Shown piece by piece: positions 22,801-31,367 of a DNA stretch of 32,186 bases. Numbering within the stretch: the first letter of the stretch is position 1; each line of letters starts with the position of its first letter. A model generated the notes under the pieces. That model searched no databases. It worked only from the letters and a program-made list of their open reading frames with translations, and was not told where the DNA came from. Source of the DNA: Apostichopus parvimensis (lineage: Eukaryota; Echinodermata; Holothuroidea; Aspidochirotida; Stichopodidae); contig KN882908.1 in NCBI GenBank assembly GCA_000934455.1, positions 7,698 to 39,883 of the forward strand, in the 5' to 3' direction. The position numbers were made by a program, and so were the translations under genes.

Positions 22801-25800
22801 TCAGTGTGTAGCTTGTGTCCCACATTTGTCATATTAACTGTAGGTTGTCTATTCTAACTGTATCTCGGCTGACATGTAAACTTTGACATTATCAATCAAG
22901 CTGTTGGTAAAAGCTACAAATATACGAATGTAGTCATATGAGTTTTGCACCTATGCATGTAAACAAATACTTTAATATGTAGACTGTAAGATTGAAGAGT
23001 CGGTACCTTGTAATATTTTGATCAAGACATACGATTTTACAAAGGTTGTTGATAACAATGATTTTTTCTGATCAAATGAGACAACCTTTTGGTGTTTTTT
23101 CCTTCTTTTACACCGCATGAATGTTAATTTTAAACAGTGATTATTAAGTACAAGAAACTTGAGTCAACACCATTGGCTACAGCTAGCAGTTGCAGAAGAA
23201 ACAGTTTGCAATTCCACCTTCAAGCTAAAGTTTTATTACAAAGTTAACTCGCATACTTTAAACTTGTAAGAGGTTTTTCTCTTGGTAACATGAAATGCAG
23301 TCATTATAAACTGTCCAACAATTGAATCAATTCGGTGGATATTTTGGCGACTTTCCTAATTATAGTTTGGTTGCCAATTTGGCCGGAAATCTTTAGAGGA
23401 CACACAAAGGATTAGCCAACTTATGATTGTCAAAATATGACCATCTCTTAGAATGTTTCCTAATACAAATAATATAATGTGATAAGCCGTTAATGCTGCC
23501 GTCCATATTAAAAATTATATCACCTTGACACGCTTTCTTATTGTGTGTGAATTACATATTCTAATCAAACTTCAATTTTTCCAAATCCAATCATTTCTCA
23601 TTTGTTCTGCTTATATATGTATCGACATTTGTTTTGGTATCAGCCATGAAGTAGACTTGCTTGATATGGACTTCTAATGTTGAATAAGGTGGAAAAAAGT
23701 TACCAAATTTAAACATGAAATGGTGTTTTAACTTAACTTAATATTGTTTTCCTTTGAATCAGGTTCATATGTCTTCAACTGTGATCATCCAATACCCTGA
23801 ATTTCACGAAAAAGCATTTAAAGGGTTTTTGTTTGGGGGGGGGGAGGGGGAGTTTCTTTCCCTGAATTTGCTTGCAGCAGTACTTCCATTTTCCAATGAT
23901 CTTTCCTTCTTTACTCTTAATTTCTATTTGGTGCTGACTTTTGCAAATTTAACATGCAAAGGTGCGTTAACTTATGAAACTCATTATATTTCTTCTCTGA
24001 ATCAGTTTATTTCTTCAACTGAACACCCAGTACCATGAATTTAACGAAAAAGCATCCAAAATGTTTTTTTTTCTTTTGCAGCAGTAACTTCCATTTTCCG
24101 ATAATATCCCTTGCTTCACTCTTGTTTTATCTTCCTTTTGTAGCCTACCATTCATTTATCAGAGCCTATGCCACGTACCCATCGTCCTTAAAGCACATCT
24201 TTCACATCAAGAAACTCCACCTGGGTCACGTTGCAAAAAGTTTCGGTCTTCGAGAGGCTCCATCAAAGTTCAAATCCCAAGGCCCAAAGTTATCAGCTAC
24301 TCAGAAACATGCCCTTCAGCAACAGTAAGTCATTTTATAGAAATTTTTATAAAATTTCTTTCCTTTTTCACTTTTCACAAAACAGTCTCAAGAGATAAAC
24401 AGATAACTAAACTAAAGATAAAAATAAAAGATAAGAAAAAGATAAATATTAAAGATGATGATAAAAAAAGATAAAAGAAAAAGATAAATGAACCAGGCCA
24501 GAGGGCATTATGGGACAATGCCTTCCCCAAACTTTTACTATTCCCCCCCACCCCACCCAGATTTTTTCAGCTATGATTTCAGAGATAGACGATAATGATG
24601 GATCCATGCAAGAACTCCTCCAAGCATAAACTTTGCCCCATTCAAATCTGAGCAGCTGGCCATGGGCCCAAAAATTGAAACCTCCATTCAAGTATAACCT
24701 TTTAACTAGTATGGGAATGAATTTAAGGGACAGTGCTGTTTGAGAATATATCTGAATAACCATTCATTCATAACACATCATTTTGGTGCAAGTGTAAATG
24801 CTTCTTGATTTGTGGAGGGGGGGGGAGGGGGTTGAGAGAGGGGGCTATAGCCATCATCAGCCCACAATGCAAATACATGCATCACAAGGATATCTTTACC
24901 ATCATTATCATATATCCAATAAGCCTTGTACAGTCTATGGTGATGCCTGATAGTGTCTATCTATCAATTTAGTTTGAAATGAATAAATGCATGCAACAAT
25001 TACTGTTCACTTAATTCTGTGACTCTCTCTCTCAATTGAGATAGACGGTAACACCCTGTGAGTAATATCCGGAATATGTAACAACATAATAGTAACTAGA
25101 TCAATGATGATCACCACAAAAATTGACACATAAACAGAGATATAATGCCTCTTCATAGTGAAACCTAACAGCGAAAGAGAAATTTCTTTAGGGCTACGGC
25201 ATTTTCCCACCGACATACATATTGACTATCAGTATTATGTTAGGTTTACAGAAGACCAGCATAAGCTATGCAGTTGACTTTTTAGGCTAGTGTTAGACGC
25301 CAAGTGCACAGTAGGGCCTACATTGTAAATCGACGTAATCAGTCACAGACCTGATATGACTTCCATACAGTTCAAAGATACATGATGCATCAAATTCCAA
25401 TCAAATATCTCTCATAGTTTGTCCTTAGCTTCTGGGTAGCACCTCTCTATCATTGCTTTGTTTGTAAAATCCTGGTAACGACCAAGATGGCATCTCAAGT
25501 TGTCGTAGTTACGGTCTTGAGTCGTTGGCTACGACCAGATTGGTTCTGTTTCCCGGAGATATCGAGCCGAAACGGTTACCCCTCGGACTCTTTCCAAAAT
25601 TCTAGCGCATCCGACATAAGTTTGTCGGCTCTTCTCTGAAAATTTTGACAACTTTTCATTCGATTTCTTGCGATTATATGACACATGTATACTTCTACCG
25701 CCATGGTTATGCTGTAGTATACGTTGCATACACTGAAGCAGGCACACTGTGGCAAAGGCAGTGTTGGTATGGTAACCACAGAAGTTCCTATATCAGGTGA

Positions 25801-25999
25801 CATATCACATGTTAAGTACAAGGAATTCGATTGGTAGTTTTCATGAAGATTGTTGCACAGGGGAAGTCCTCACAGTACATTATCAAGTTAGCAAAGTAAA
25901 TATTAAAGGCCATCACAAACTTGCTGCTTACTCTCAAAACAGAGATTCCGGAAGCTTCAAACATCAAGAAATGTAAAGAGGACATTCAAAAGGCGCTAG
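7810..25999 (+). CDS. DDX31: DEAD-box ATP-dependent RNA helicase DDX31 (Dbp7 family)
   Basis: DDX31/Dbp7 is a nucleolar ATP-dependent RNA helicase for large-subunit ribosome assembly. Exons: 7810-7869, 8566-8828, 9691-9766, 10488-10602, 10958-11067, 11647-11688, 12223-12407, 13234-13340, 13639-13901, 15719-15877, 16476-16535, 17674-17724, 20567-20706, 22060-22247, 24144-24324 and, less surely, 25945-25999. The joined frame is open for about 684 residues. In order it has a basic, serine-rich N-terminus with [13 protein letters not shown], the Q-motif region [14 protein letters not shown], motif I GSGKT (170-174), APTREL, TGGERKK, TPGRL, DEAD (280-283), SAT (314-316), [29 protein letters not shown] (509-516) and the DUF4217-type tail FIRAYATYP...[16 protein letters not shown]. 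That tail and [16 protein letters not shown] separate DDX31 from other DEAD helicases. Human DDX31 is longer (about 850 residues), mainly in its N- and C-terminal extensions. Confidence 0.95.
8566..8828 (+). CDS. DDX31: DDX31 exon 2: basic N-terminal region
   Basis: 87 codons plus 2 nt, [15 protein letters not shown] to [10 protein letters not shown]. The acceptor is cctcttgacag and the donor GT|gtaagc. It is lysine/arginine-rich with candidate nuclear/nucleolar signals (RQKRK, RKRARR). [13 protein letters not shown] matches the human SSLFKNNPDIPEL. Confidence 0.92.
9691..9766 (+). CDS. DDX31: DDX31 exon 3
   Basis: 1 nt plus 25 codons, [19 protein letters not shown] then NLHPFM. The acceptor is tatcattcag and the donor ATG|gtgagt. 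It matches the human QEKVFTSAAFHELGLHPHL stretch that precedes the Q motif. Confidence 0.9.
10488..10602 (+). CDS. DDX31: DDX31 exon 4: Q motif and start of motif I
   Basis: 38 codons plus 1 nt, [20 protein letters not shown] to SQTGS|G. The acceptor is attattatag and the donor G|gtaagt. The Q-motif Gln precedes AKAIP. The intron splits the second Gly codon of the Walker A GSGKT. Confidence 0.96.
10958..11067 (+). CDS. DDX31: DDX31 exon 5: Walker A end and motif Ia start
   Basis: 2 nt plus 36 codons, [14 protein letters not shown] to [10 protein letters not shown]. The acceptor is tatttccag and the donor GAG|gtaatg. It carries Lys173 of Walker A and PTRE of motif Ia. The [15 protein letters not shown] string is typical of DDX31. 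Confidence 0.97.
11091..11455. repeat. Three-copy tandem repeat, about 130-bp unit
   Basis: Copies start at about 11091, 11220 and 11350, each opening CTTTGGTTGA and containing CGAAATATTACTAAA, TTGCAA..., TTCTACATTTTTGCA and a TTTATAGATAT-like run. The third copy is the most diverged. It lies just after the DDX31 exon 5 donor. Confidence 0.85.
11647..11688 (+). CDS. DDX31: DDX31 exon 6 (micro-exon, 42 nt)
   Basis: 14 codons, [14 protein letters not shown]. The acceptor is catcgttcag and the donor AAG|gtaagt, phase 0. It completes APTREL and matches the human LALQSFDTVQKLLK. Confidence 0.95.
12223..12407 (+). CDS. DDX31: DDX31 exon 7: GG, Ib and DEAD motifs
   Basis: 61 codons plus 2 nt, [17 protein letters not shown] to WLVLDEAD. 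The acceptor is cttcatctgtag and the donor AG|gtaaag. It holds [25 protein letters not shown] and the Walker B DEAD. An antisense open frame across it is a shadow. Confidence 0.97.
13234..13340 (+). CDS. DDX31: DDX31 exon 8: motif III
   Basis: 1 nt plus 35 codons plus 1 nt, [17 protein letters not shown] to LLLSATLTQ. The acceptor is ttgctgctaacag and the donor G|gtattt (weak +4/+5). It contains SAT, which couples ATP hydrolysis to unwinding. Confidence 0.96.
13639..13901 (+). CDS. DDX31: DDX31 exon 9: interdomain linker with acidic insert
   Basis: 2 nt plus 87 codons, [17 protein letters not shown] to [11 protein letters not shown]. The acceptor is tccctgcag and the donor ACG|gtaagg. A long acidic, variable stretch ([19 protein letters not shown]) links the two RecA domains, as in other DDX31 proteins, before [14 protein letters not shown]. 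Confidence 0.96.
13937..14391. mobile_element. Non-autonomous hAT transposon (MITE), 455 bp
   Basis: The ends CAGGGTTTCCCTAAC and GTTAGGGAACCCCTG are inverted. They are flanked by a perfect 8-bp target duplication CTCTAGTG (13929-13936 and 14392-14399). Both features define hAT. Subterminal ACGAACCCC repeats occur in both halves. There is no transposase. Inserted 35 bp after the DDX31 exon 9 donor. The two short open frames inside are not genes. Confidence 0.9.
15355..15660. mobile_element. Dispersed element copy 1 (CCCAAGGACACAA core)
   Basis: It contains CCCATTTATACACCTGGGTG, then AAAGTGCCTTGCCCAAGGACACAA and GATCACAAGTCTACTGCCTTAACCA. It shares this order with 27430-27765. The motif recurs widely as an interspersed sequence in marine animal genomes. 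It ends about 58 bp before exon 10. Confidence 0.7.
15719..15877 (+). CDS. DDX31: DDX31 exon 10: motif IV
   Basis: 53 codons, [19 protein letters not shown] to [10 protein letters not shown]. The acceptor is gttcatttag and the donor AAG|gtaagg. It matches human VVFFSSCELVEFHYSL and LRLHGGMEQ, the start of the second RecA domain. Confidence 0.95.
16091..16229. repeat. Simple repeats: (GGAT)n and (TTAGCCTCAG)n
   Basis: (TGGA)n at 16091-16108 and four near-perfect 10-bp TTAGCCTCAG units at 16191-16229, in DDX31 intron 10. Confidence 0.85.
16476..16535 (+). CDS. DDX31: DDX31 exon 11
   Basis: 20 codons, [20 protein letters not shown]. The acceptor is catctttcag and the donor ACG|gtgagt. It ends with ILLCT, which is completed by [10 protein letters not shown] in the next exon. 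Confidence 0.95.
17674..17724 (+). CDS. DDX31: DDX31 exon 12: motif V (51 nt)
   Basis: 17 codons, [17 protein letters not shown]. The acceptor is gtctttctag and the donor CAA|gtaagt. It is motif V, an RNA/ATP contact. The following intron is about 2.8 kb. Confidence 0.96.
17725..20566 (+). other. DDX31 intron 12, with a CpG-rich block
   Basis: About 2.8 kb without recognised exons. Around 18010-18300 the sequence becomes CpG-rich, with a minus-strand frame open for 139 codons (17872-18291) and a perfect 12-bp palindrome GTCGTTAACGAC (about 18125). Its left end runs into a CATA/ACAC simple repeat, suggesting a repeat-derived insertion. G11 tract at about 19292-19302. No domain recognised. Confidence 0.5.
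20567..20706 (+). CDS. DDX31: DDX31 exon 13: motif VI
   Basis: 46 codons plus 2 nt, [19 protein letters not shown] to KTLQGHKI. The acceptor is ctctgtgacag and the donor AG|gtgagt. HRVGRTAR is motif VI with the arginine finger. This copy is complete; a second copy beyond the assembly gap lacks the acceptor and first 9 nt. Confidence 0.96.
20576..21071. repeat. Identical 223-bp flanks around a 50-N gap (likely assembly duplication)
   Basis: Bases 20576-20798 and 20849-21071 read the same, from CCAGGGACGCCCGCTGAA to AAGTACTAGT. Between them are exactly 50 Ns (20799-20848). Both include nearly all of DDX31 exon 13 and its donor. Perfect identity ending exactly at a fixed-size gap indicates an unmerged contig overlap. 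Confidence 0.9.
21120..21345. repeat. A-rich dispersed repeat-like block
   Basis: An A-rich stretch with a directly repeated phrase TTACAAGCAATAATGATTTA (near 21278 and again near 21325, the second with one difference) and a GCTTGTACGAGCAG palindrome. It looks like the tail of a retroelement, but the family is not identified. Confidence 0.3.
22060..22247 (+). CDS. DDX31: DDX31 exon 14
   Basis: 1 nt plus 62 codons plus 1 nt, [20 protein letters not shown] to DHTKLAQQ. The acceptor is tttgtgttttag and the donor G|gtattg. [14 protein letters not shown] aligns with human HKINVSEIKMEDIL. It ends in the helical [11 protein letters not shown] segment that opens the DUF4217 region. Confidence 0.94.
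22283..22830. repeat. Tandem repeat array, about 170-180-bp unit
   Basis: Units begin TTGTCTATTCTATGTTAC at 22283 and 22463, and diverged at about 22633. They contain CTTGGGTGACATGTGTCTCGTGTA, GTGTTGACTGACTTAT and TATAGTGTATTGCTTGTGTCCC. The first two are about 90% alike by eye. The array begins 36 bp after the DDX31 exon 14 donor. Confidence 0.8.
23700..24143. repeat. Tandem duplication of the intron 14 end including an acceptor region
   Basis: 23700-23940 and 23941-24143 share CAAATTTAA.CATG, TTCAACTG, ACGAAAAAGCAT, GCAGCAGTA and CTTCCATTTTCC in the same order. The right copy ends in the working acceptor of exon 15 (ttccttttgtag). In the left copy the matching position reads ttctatttggtg, with the AG lost. 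Confidence 0.7.
24144..24324 (+). CDS. DDX31: DDX31 exon 15: DUF4217-type core
   Basis: 2 nt plus 59 codons plus 2 nt, [19 protein letters not shown] to TQKHALQQ. The acceptor is ttccttttgtag. The donor CA|gtaagt is strong. Without splicing the frame meets TAA at 24326, two codons later, so an unspliced short end is possible. [16 protein letters not shown] is near-identical to human. Confidence 0.95.
24325..25944 (+). other. Proposed DDX31 intron 15, with a CpG-rich block
   Basis: Contents: A/GATAAA-rich low complexity at about 24390-24490, G9 at about 24817, and a CpG-rich block at about 25470-25720. The block has a 50-codon plus-strand frame (25487-25639) with a strong start context (AAGATGG) and overlapping open minus frames. 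No family is recognised. It may be a promoter, an alternative exon or a repeat. Confidence 0.4.
25945..25999 (+). CDS. DDX31: Candidate DDX31 terminal exon 16
   Basis: With acceptor ...ctctcaaaacagag the CA left by exon 15 becomes Gln, followed by [17 protein letters not shown] and TAG at 25997. The tail is strongly basic, as expected for this family. AATAAA lies at 26082, followed by a GT-rich stretch. Caveat: an earlier AG two bases upstream would give a different short tail. No homology is recognised. Confidence 0.42.
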
Positions 26000-26081
26000 C
26001 ATTTGGGTTCAAACCTCGGTACTAGGATAGGTGCAACGAAAGCGAGGGATACCGAGCCCACCCTGATGGACTATTAAAGAG

Positions 26082-26087
26082 AATAAA
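26082..26087 (+). terminator. Candidate DDX31 polyadenylation signal
   Basis: AATAAA about 83 nt after the candidate stop codon, preceded by ATTAAA at about 26073 and followed by a T/GT-rich run (26092-26118). It is consistent with a 3' end, but the hexamer is common in AT-rich DNA. Confidence 0.35.
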
Positions 26088-26118
26088 AACACTTTTTTTG
26101 CAAATGTTTCGTGTTTGT

Positions 26119-27120
26119 AGCACACAGCCAGATTGGGATGGAGTTGTATCATAGAAACTATCTTTAACGATTTTTCGTTTTTTTGGAGAAATTTCCCAAT
26201 TTTATGACAGATATTATTCAGCCTACTGCTAGAGGGGAACACAATCTTGACTTTATTGATAACAATTTCACAAGAAAACAAGTTGAAACATTTAAGACAA
26301 GCCAGAGGGTAACAGGGAGTGTTTTACTATTCAATTATCATTTTGTACCCAATAAAAACCATCGTGGTGATTCAAACATTAGAAAAAATTAAAAGAATAA
26401 GGGTTTATAGCAAAAAGCCATTTGCCTTGTCATTGCCAGTTGTTTTTGTCCGAGACCAGAAAATTTTATTCAGTTGTTTACCGGTTTGCTATTGGGTGAC
26501 TTTTGTAGTTAAATTGAACTCTTTTTCTACTGCAGGCCAGAATATTTCATTTATTTTTTTAAAATTAAAATTGAATATTTTTTTAATACAAGCTGTCCCC
26601 ACCCCCCTCTCATTCATGATGATGCTGTCGTCTACACAGACTTTTACCGTGTTCACTTACCAGTTGATTCCTGACGGTCTGACCGTAGAATTAACCCAAT
26701 TCATTCGTTAAATCTGGTGCTTAATTGGCAACTGATTACTTCTAATCAGTGGTATATAGTTTTGGCCATCCTATCATTGTAGCAAGTTTCAGTGATAGGT
26801 ACTCCTGTCTAGTGTCGTAGTTACCTGAAAAGTAGATATTCCATGAGAACGTCCACGAGTGGTGTGTGGGTACACATGTCTTAGTACTCAGTGTTACTTA
26901 CATTTCCCTCCTATAGGCAGTGTTTTAAATCCCAGTTTGATGCTTTGCAACGCTGAAATTTTACCTGTTGGCCTCCCGCGGGAATAACTCATTATTTACG
27001 TTCTCTACCCCGACACCAAGTGTTTTATGTCCATAACGACGAGGTCAGCTGGTAATAAGCGAAAAGAATCGAGAACAGCAAACTTTTCCTGAGTTGTGAA
27101 ATTTTGGTGTGCAGTTTGAT
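26119..27120. other. Gene-free stretch
   Basis: AT-rich sequence with T-runs and no exon-like segment. A 130-codon frame at 26319-26711 has AT-driven composition (Phe/Leu/Ile-rich) with no recognised domain, and I do not call it. Confidence 0.5.
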
Positions 27121-27124
27121 AGGT

Positions 27125-27765
27125 AGTATTTATAATAATAATAAAAATACATTTATGTAGCACTGTGTAAAATACTGTTGGGGCTTTACAATAAATTTAA
27201 AACAAAGGTGCAATGAATGGAAAGCAATATGAAAGAAAGAATTGTGGTTTGAGCTTGGATTTGGAAAAGCTGCAGGTTGTCAATGGAATGTATAGAGGCA
27301 GGGAGTTCATTCCAAATGGTACAGTAGGTCCTGCGTCATAGTATCTACGACCATGTGAGTCTTATATTTGGTTTTACGGATGCAGAGAGTAGGGGGATTC
27401 ATTAGAGTGTAGCGAATACCACTTATAGGTTAAAGGTTTACAGTGTTGTTGGAGGCCAAAGCCCTCTCACACGACTTATCCCTGGTCATTGGTAACTTGT
27501 CACACCCACACACCAAAGTGTGCACAACTCAAACAACCCCTCCTGGGGCACAATACAGCATCTATATATCACCTGGGGGGACTTCCTATAGGGTACAGCC
27601 GCAAATCAGTGCTCGCAAGTCCCCGTTTATACACCTTGGTGAAGAGACCCAAGGGAGAGAAAGTGCCTCGGCCCAAGGACACAACTGAATAGTCCAGTCA
27701 GGTCTGCAAACCCTAGATCACAAGTCCACTGCCTTAACCACGTGACCACAACGCTCTCAAGTTTT
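27125..27765. mobile_element. Dispersed composite element copy 2 (longer)
   Basis: It begins with (TAA)n, then ACATTTATGTAGCACTGTG and a GGGAGTTCATTCCAAATGGT segment, and continues into CCCGTTTATACACC, AAAGTGCCTCGGCCCAAGGA and GATCACAAGTCCACTGCCTT. The second half matches 15355-15660. Open frames within it are incidental. Confidence 0.65.
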
Positions 27766-30700
27766 AAGTACATCTGCTATGAAAGTGTTGTATATCTAGG
27801 GTAAGTGCTTCGATGAGTCTTGTCTCTGCAAGACAGTGAAGTGACTCAAAACAAAATGAAAATAAAATGAAACAGCTTTTCATAACTCTGTGTCTTTGAA
27901 ACCAACAGAAGTTACTAGACACCCGTTACGACAGTAACAAAGTTGTAATCAATTCAGAGTCTAGACATTGGGCTGTCAAAATCATTTTACATGACTTTTA
28001 CCATTTTGCCATTCAAAATGGAATATTTTAAGAGGTGTGAGGTAGGGTCATTGCATGACTGGATTTTGGCAGTTTTACACTGCAAATGCAACTAATTACT
28101 CGGGCTAGCGAACTCTGAAAGGCAAAACCGTTCATCAATATTCCTTCAGACAAACTAGACCTTGTTTTTTTTTTCTCCAAGTTTGCCATCCAGTAAGATT
28201 TAATTTATGATCTAAGACTGGCAGCATACATGTATTGCTATCTTGTGAAAACTGGTTTTACTAAATTCAAACTGTAGACAATGTTTGTACTAGGATTTGT
28301 GGCAACTGTGGCAACAATTAAAAAAGGACGTTTTTGGTGGTCAGTGGTCAGTCGAAATTTACTAATCTACAACAGTGGCTCATGTAATACCTAAACGTAT
28401 TGATAAAGGGTTATTCACTTCTGTCCAGAAAAGGATTTCATTCAAAGAAGTTTCGTAGTCTAACCCCGCTGGCTGCAGGCTACCCTGTTGAGAGCGATCC
28501 CAATTCTTGACCTTTTCTTATTTTATAAATGCGGATGAAATCGTGGATAAATTTGGGAGCGGGTATGTTTGCCTATGATTATCGTGTAATGAAGACTTAG
28601 CCAGTTTTATTACGTCAAGTTGGTTTGAATTGGCACAACTTTCCCGTAGTGTTCTCCCAAACTCATTTTCGGTGTCAGCCGTTCATTGTGAAATGGTTCA
28701 CGACTATCAGTACCAGTTTCCACAAATGAAACCATCCAACCGCAAGCGACCTGAATCGACACCGGCCTGTATCACACAGAAAGCAGTCAGTCGGTGTTGG
28801 CAGGTCAGTCGTACGACAATCGGTCTAGACGACCATCATAAACTAGCTCGTGAGAGTTGACTCTACATAAAGATTTAGTCTTCCTCAGTAGGCCAGTCTG
28901 CGGCCAGCTATTGAAGTTCGTCAGATCCTAAATATGGGAGATGTCAGCAGTGTATGAACTTAGAAAGTGCATCTATAGCACGAATGTACTTTATGTAGCT
29001 CCTCGGGTAACCTTTCCCTTTAGGCTGCTTCATTTAAAGAGACGTACATATGTACAGTAGATGGTCTGTACATTAAGCCATTGTAGGTTTATATCGTTTA
29101 TTAGCTATAATATAATGCTTCAATGTGTAAGATTGGGGTTGCTCAAAGTTTGTATTGCACCGTTTGAAGGCTTTGAAAGTTCCTTTACAAAATACTGTGA
29201 TACCTTTGTAGAACAAACTACGATACATCTTTAGTATTCTTTACACTTTGCATAGCAATTTGTCCCATTTTGCATAGCGGTCTGCGATGAGATACAGGAT
29301 AAATTATGCCCACAGGTCTGTTTGGAATCGGTGTAACACATACCATTCGAACCGTGGTATGAAAAGACCGAATTAATTTATTGCGCAGAATAGCTCCAAT
29401 TGGAATACCGGTAGGACTCATATCATAAAGTTAGAGATTATACCCTCTGGAACCTTGGGACTTATTTCCTTTCTTTTTTTCCTTGTAATTTTTACAGCGA
29501 GAATGCAAATTCCCTTGAGTTTACTCTGAAGTTGACCGGGAAAAAGAAATCGTTGGTTTGTGTGATACAGATCATCAAAATGACAAAATTAACCAATATC
29601 TGAGCGTGAAACATTTCACAACTAACTGTTTAAGATAGATATATATATGAGTTACTCTGAAAGATGTGTGGAAGAACCAATCAGTCACAGTGGCCGGGAT
29701 GACCAAATTGAATGAAAAAAAAATTCTATTTCTCTCACAAAATTCACAATTTTACTACAAATTACTGTAATTAGACATGATGTATGCAACAGAACAACAC
29801 CAGTTGTTGTTTTGTCATAGCTTATATAATAGTGACTGACTGTGGCACAAATGACCGAAAACAAGCCAAACAAATCGAATAAGAACAGAAAATAAAGGTA
29901 GTTACATATTACAGATTATTCACTACTGATCATAATTTATTTGAAAGTGTATTAAGATTTATTTACTCTCTATTAACCTACATCGCTCGGGATTATTTGC
30001 CAGATGCCTACAGTGTTTAACGAGGGCTTTGCCACGTTTTGTCTCTATCGTGAATCAATTTCTGATAACAGATCTACTGGGTATGAAAGCTCGCAGAGTT
30101 GCCCTGTATAAACCTGATGGTTTGATAGGATGATTGGAGACAAATTACTGTGATAATTGAACTCGTTTTAAACCATTCAATAGAAAGTGCAAAAATTTTC
30201 TCTTATTTTTCAAGAGATTACAATCTTTGGTAGAGTCGATCTGTTGAATGACTATTAATGCTTATACTTTAGAATATCAAGTCAGGGGAGCCTGAAGGCA
30301 ACCCTCCGAAAAATTTAAGAGTGTAAAATAAAAAATAGCTTTTTTTTGTTGTTGTCTGGTGTCAACATATTTCTGTACAGGAATTGGTATCAAAGTACAT
30401 TGAAAGTTGAGGAAAAAAACCAAGAGCATAAAACAATCCAAAAATCTATATATTTATATAATTTTTCTGTTGTCAACAATTTCAGAAATGGTATGGAAAT
30501 ACATTCATAATTGAGGGTTTATTCCTAGTTTATTGACAGGTATTTCTGATTGTTTGAGAATACTTTAAAAAATGGCCAAGAGTGAGGTGGAGGGTGGGGG
30601 GGGGGAGACTGGCTTAGCGATGCTATTTGTACAATAGTTGTGAACTCTACACCCCAACCCCCCGCCCCCACTGCATTGTTTTGAATAAATATTCCATCCA

Positions 30701-31270
30701 AGTTAAATTTGTCCCTGTAATATCTAGTTTGTTTGTTATAGAGAATTTTAGCTTCACATCGCCAAAGACGGATAACCAGAGTAAATTACGGTCGGAAACT
30801 TTACTCGAAGGGACCACAGAGGTCCATATCCAAATGGGTCAAATGAAGTCATGGAAAGGAACATACTGTATCAGTTCTCACATTGCCTTTTACATCCAAG
30901 TCATGTAAAAGTTTTACATCTGATAATAATATGACTTGCTACAAGTCTTGATAATCCTTCAAAGAGTTGACTCAGTATAGCTGTCGGCTGTGCAAGGGGA
31001 AGAGGGGAGGGGGGGGCCCGGGGGAGGGGAGTCTTGGTCCCTGATCTATCATCTTTCGAGGGAAAGCTTGCAAAGAAATTAACACATTTACAATACATAT
31101 CAACTGCCAGTGTCGTTCTCACAATAATAAAAATATCTCAGTGACAGGCTGAACTCTTGCCTCGTTTCGGCCGATCAATATTGCGAATATTTTGTGTAAT
31201 ATGCGGATATCAAAGAGAAGTTTCATTCATTGAGATATGATGTTTAATCATTCACTGGTTGCATCTGTAC
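27766..31270. other. Gene-free stretch with homopolymer tracts
   Basis: No exon supported. Short frames (28630-28860, 29218-29421, 30627-30908) lack homology and splice context. Poly-G/C tracts occur at about 30596-30606 and 31010-31028. A strong acceptor-like tract precedes 29498 but leads to an unconvincing frame. Confidence 0.5.
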
Positions 31271-31281
31271 CACTACAATAT

Positions 31282-31319
31282 GATTATTATTATTATTATT
31301 ATTGTTATTATTTTTTTTT
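31282..31319. repeat. (ATT)n microsatellite
   Basis: A run of ATT units with one GTT, followed by T9. The poly-Asn open frame on the minus strand is an artefact of this repeat. Confidence 0.9.
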
Positions 31320-31367
31320 GAAGTTGGAAATGCAACATAATGTATGGTTTCCTTCATTGATAAGGAC

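Noticed and set aside
26005..26025. Pol III B box (GGGTTCAAACCTCG)
   Set aside because: No A box at a proper distance upstream and no cloverleaf can be drawn.
28630..28860. 76-codon plus-strand gene
   Set aside because: No recognised domain, no splice or promoter context, and a length expected by chance.
29498..29603. Alternative DDX31 terminal exon after a strong pyrimidine tract and CAG
   Set aside because: Phase fits, but the peptide (ENANSLEFTLKLTGKKK start) has no family likeness and then turns AT-driven. The 25945 exon with nearby AATAAA is somewhat better.
30743..30830. Basic frame ILASHRQRRITRV... after TATAGAG as a coding exon
   Set aside because: The acceptor is poor, there is no partner exon, and other frames of the same stretch are also open.
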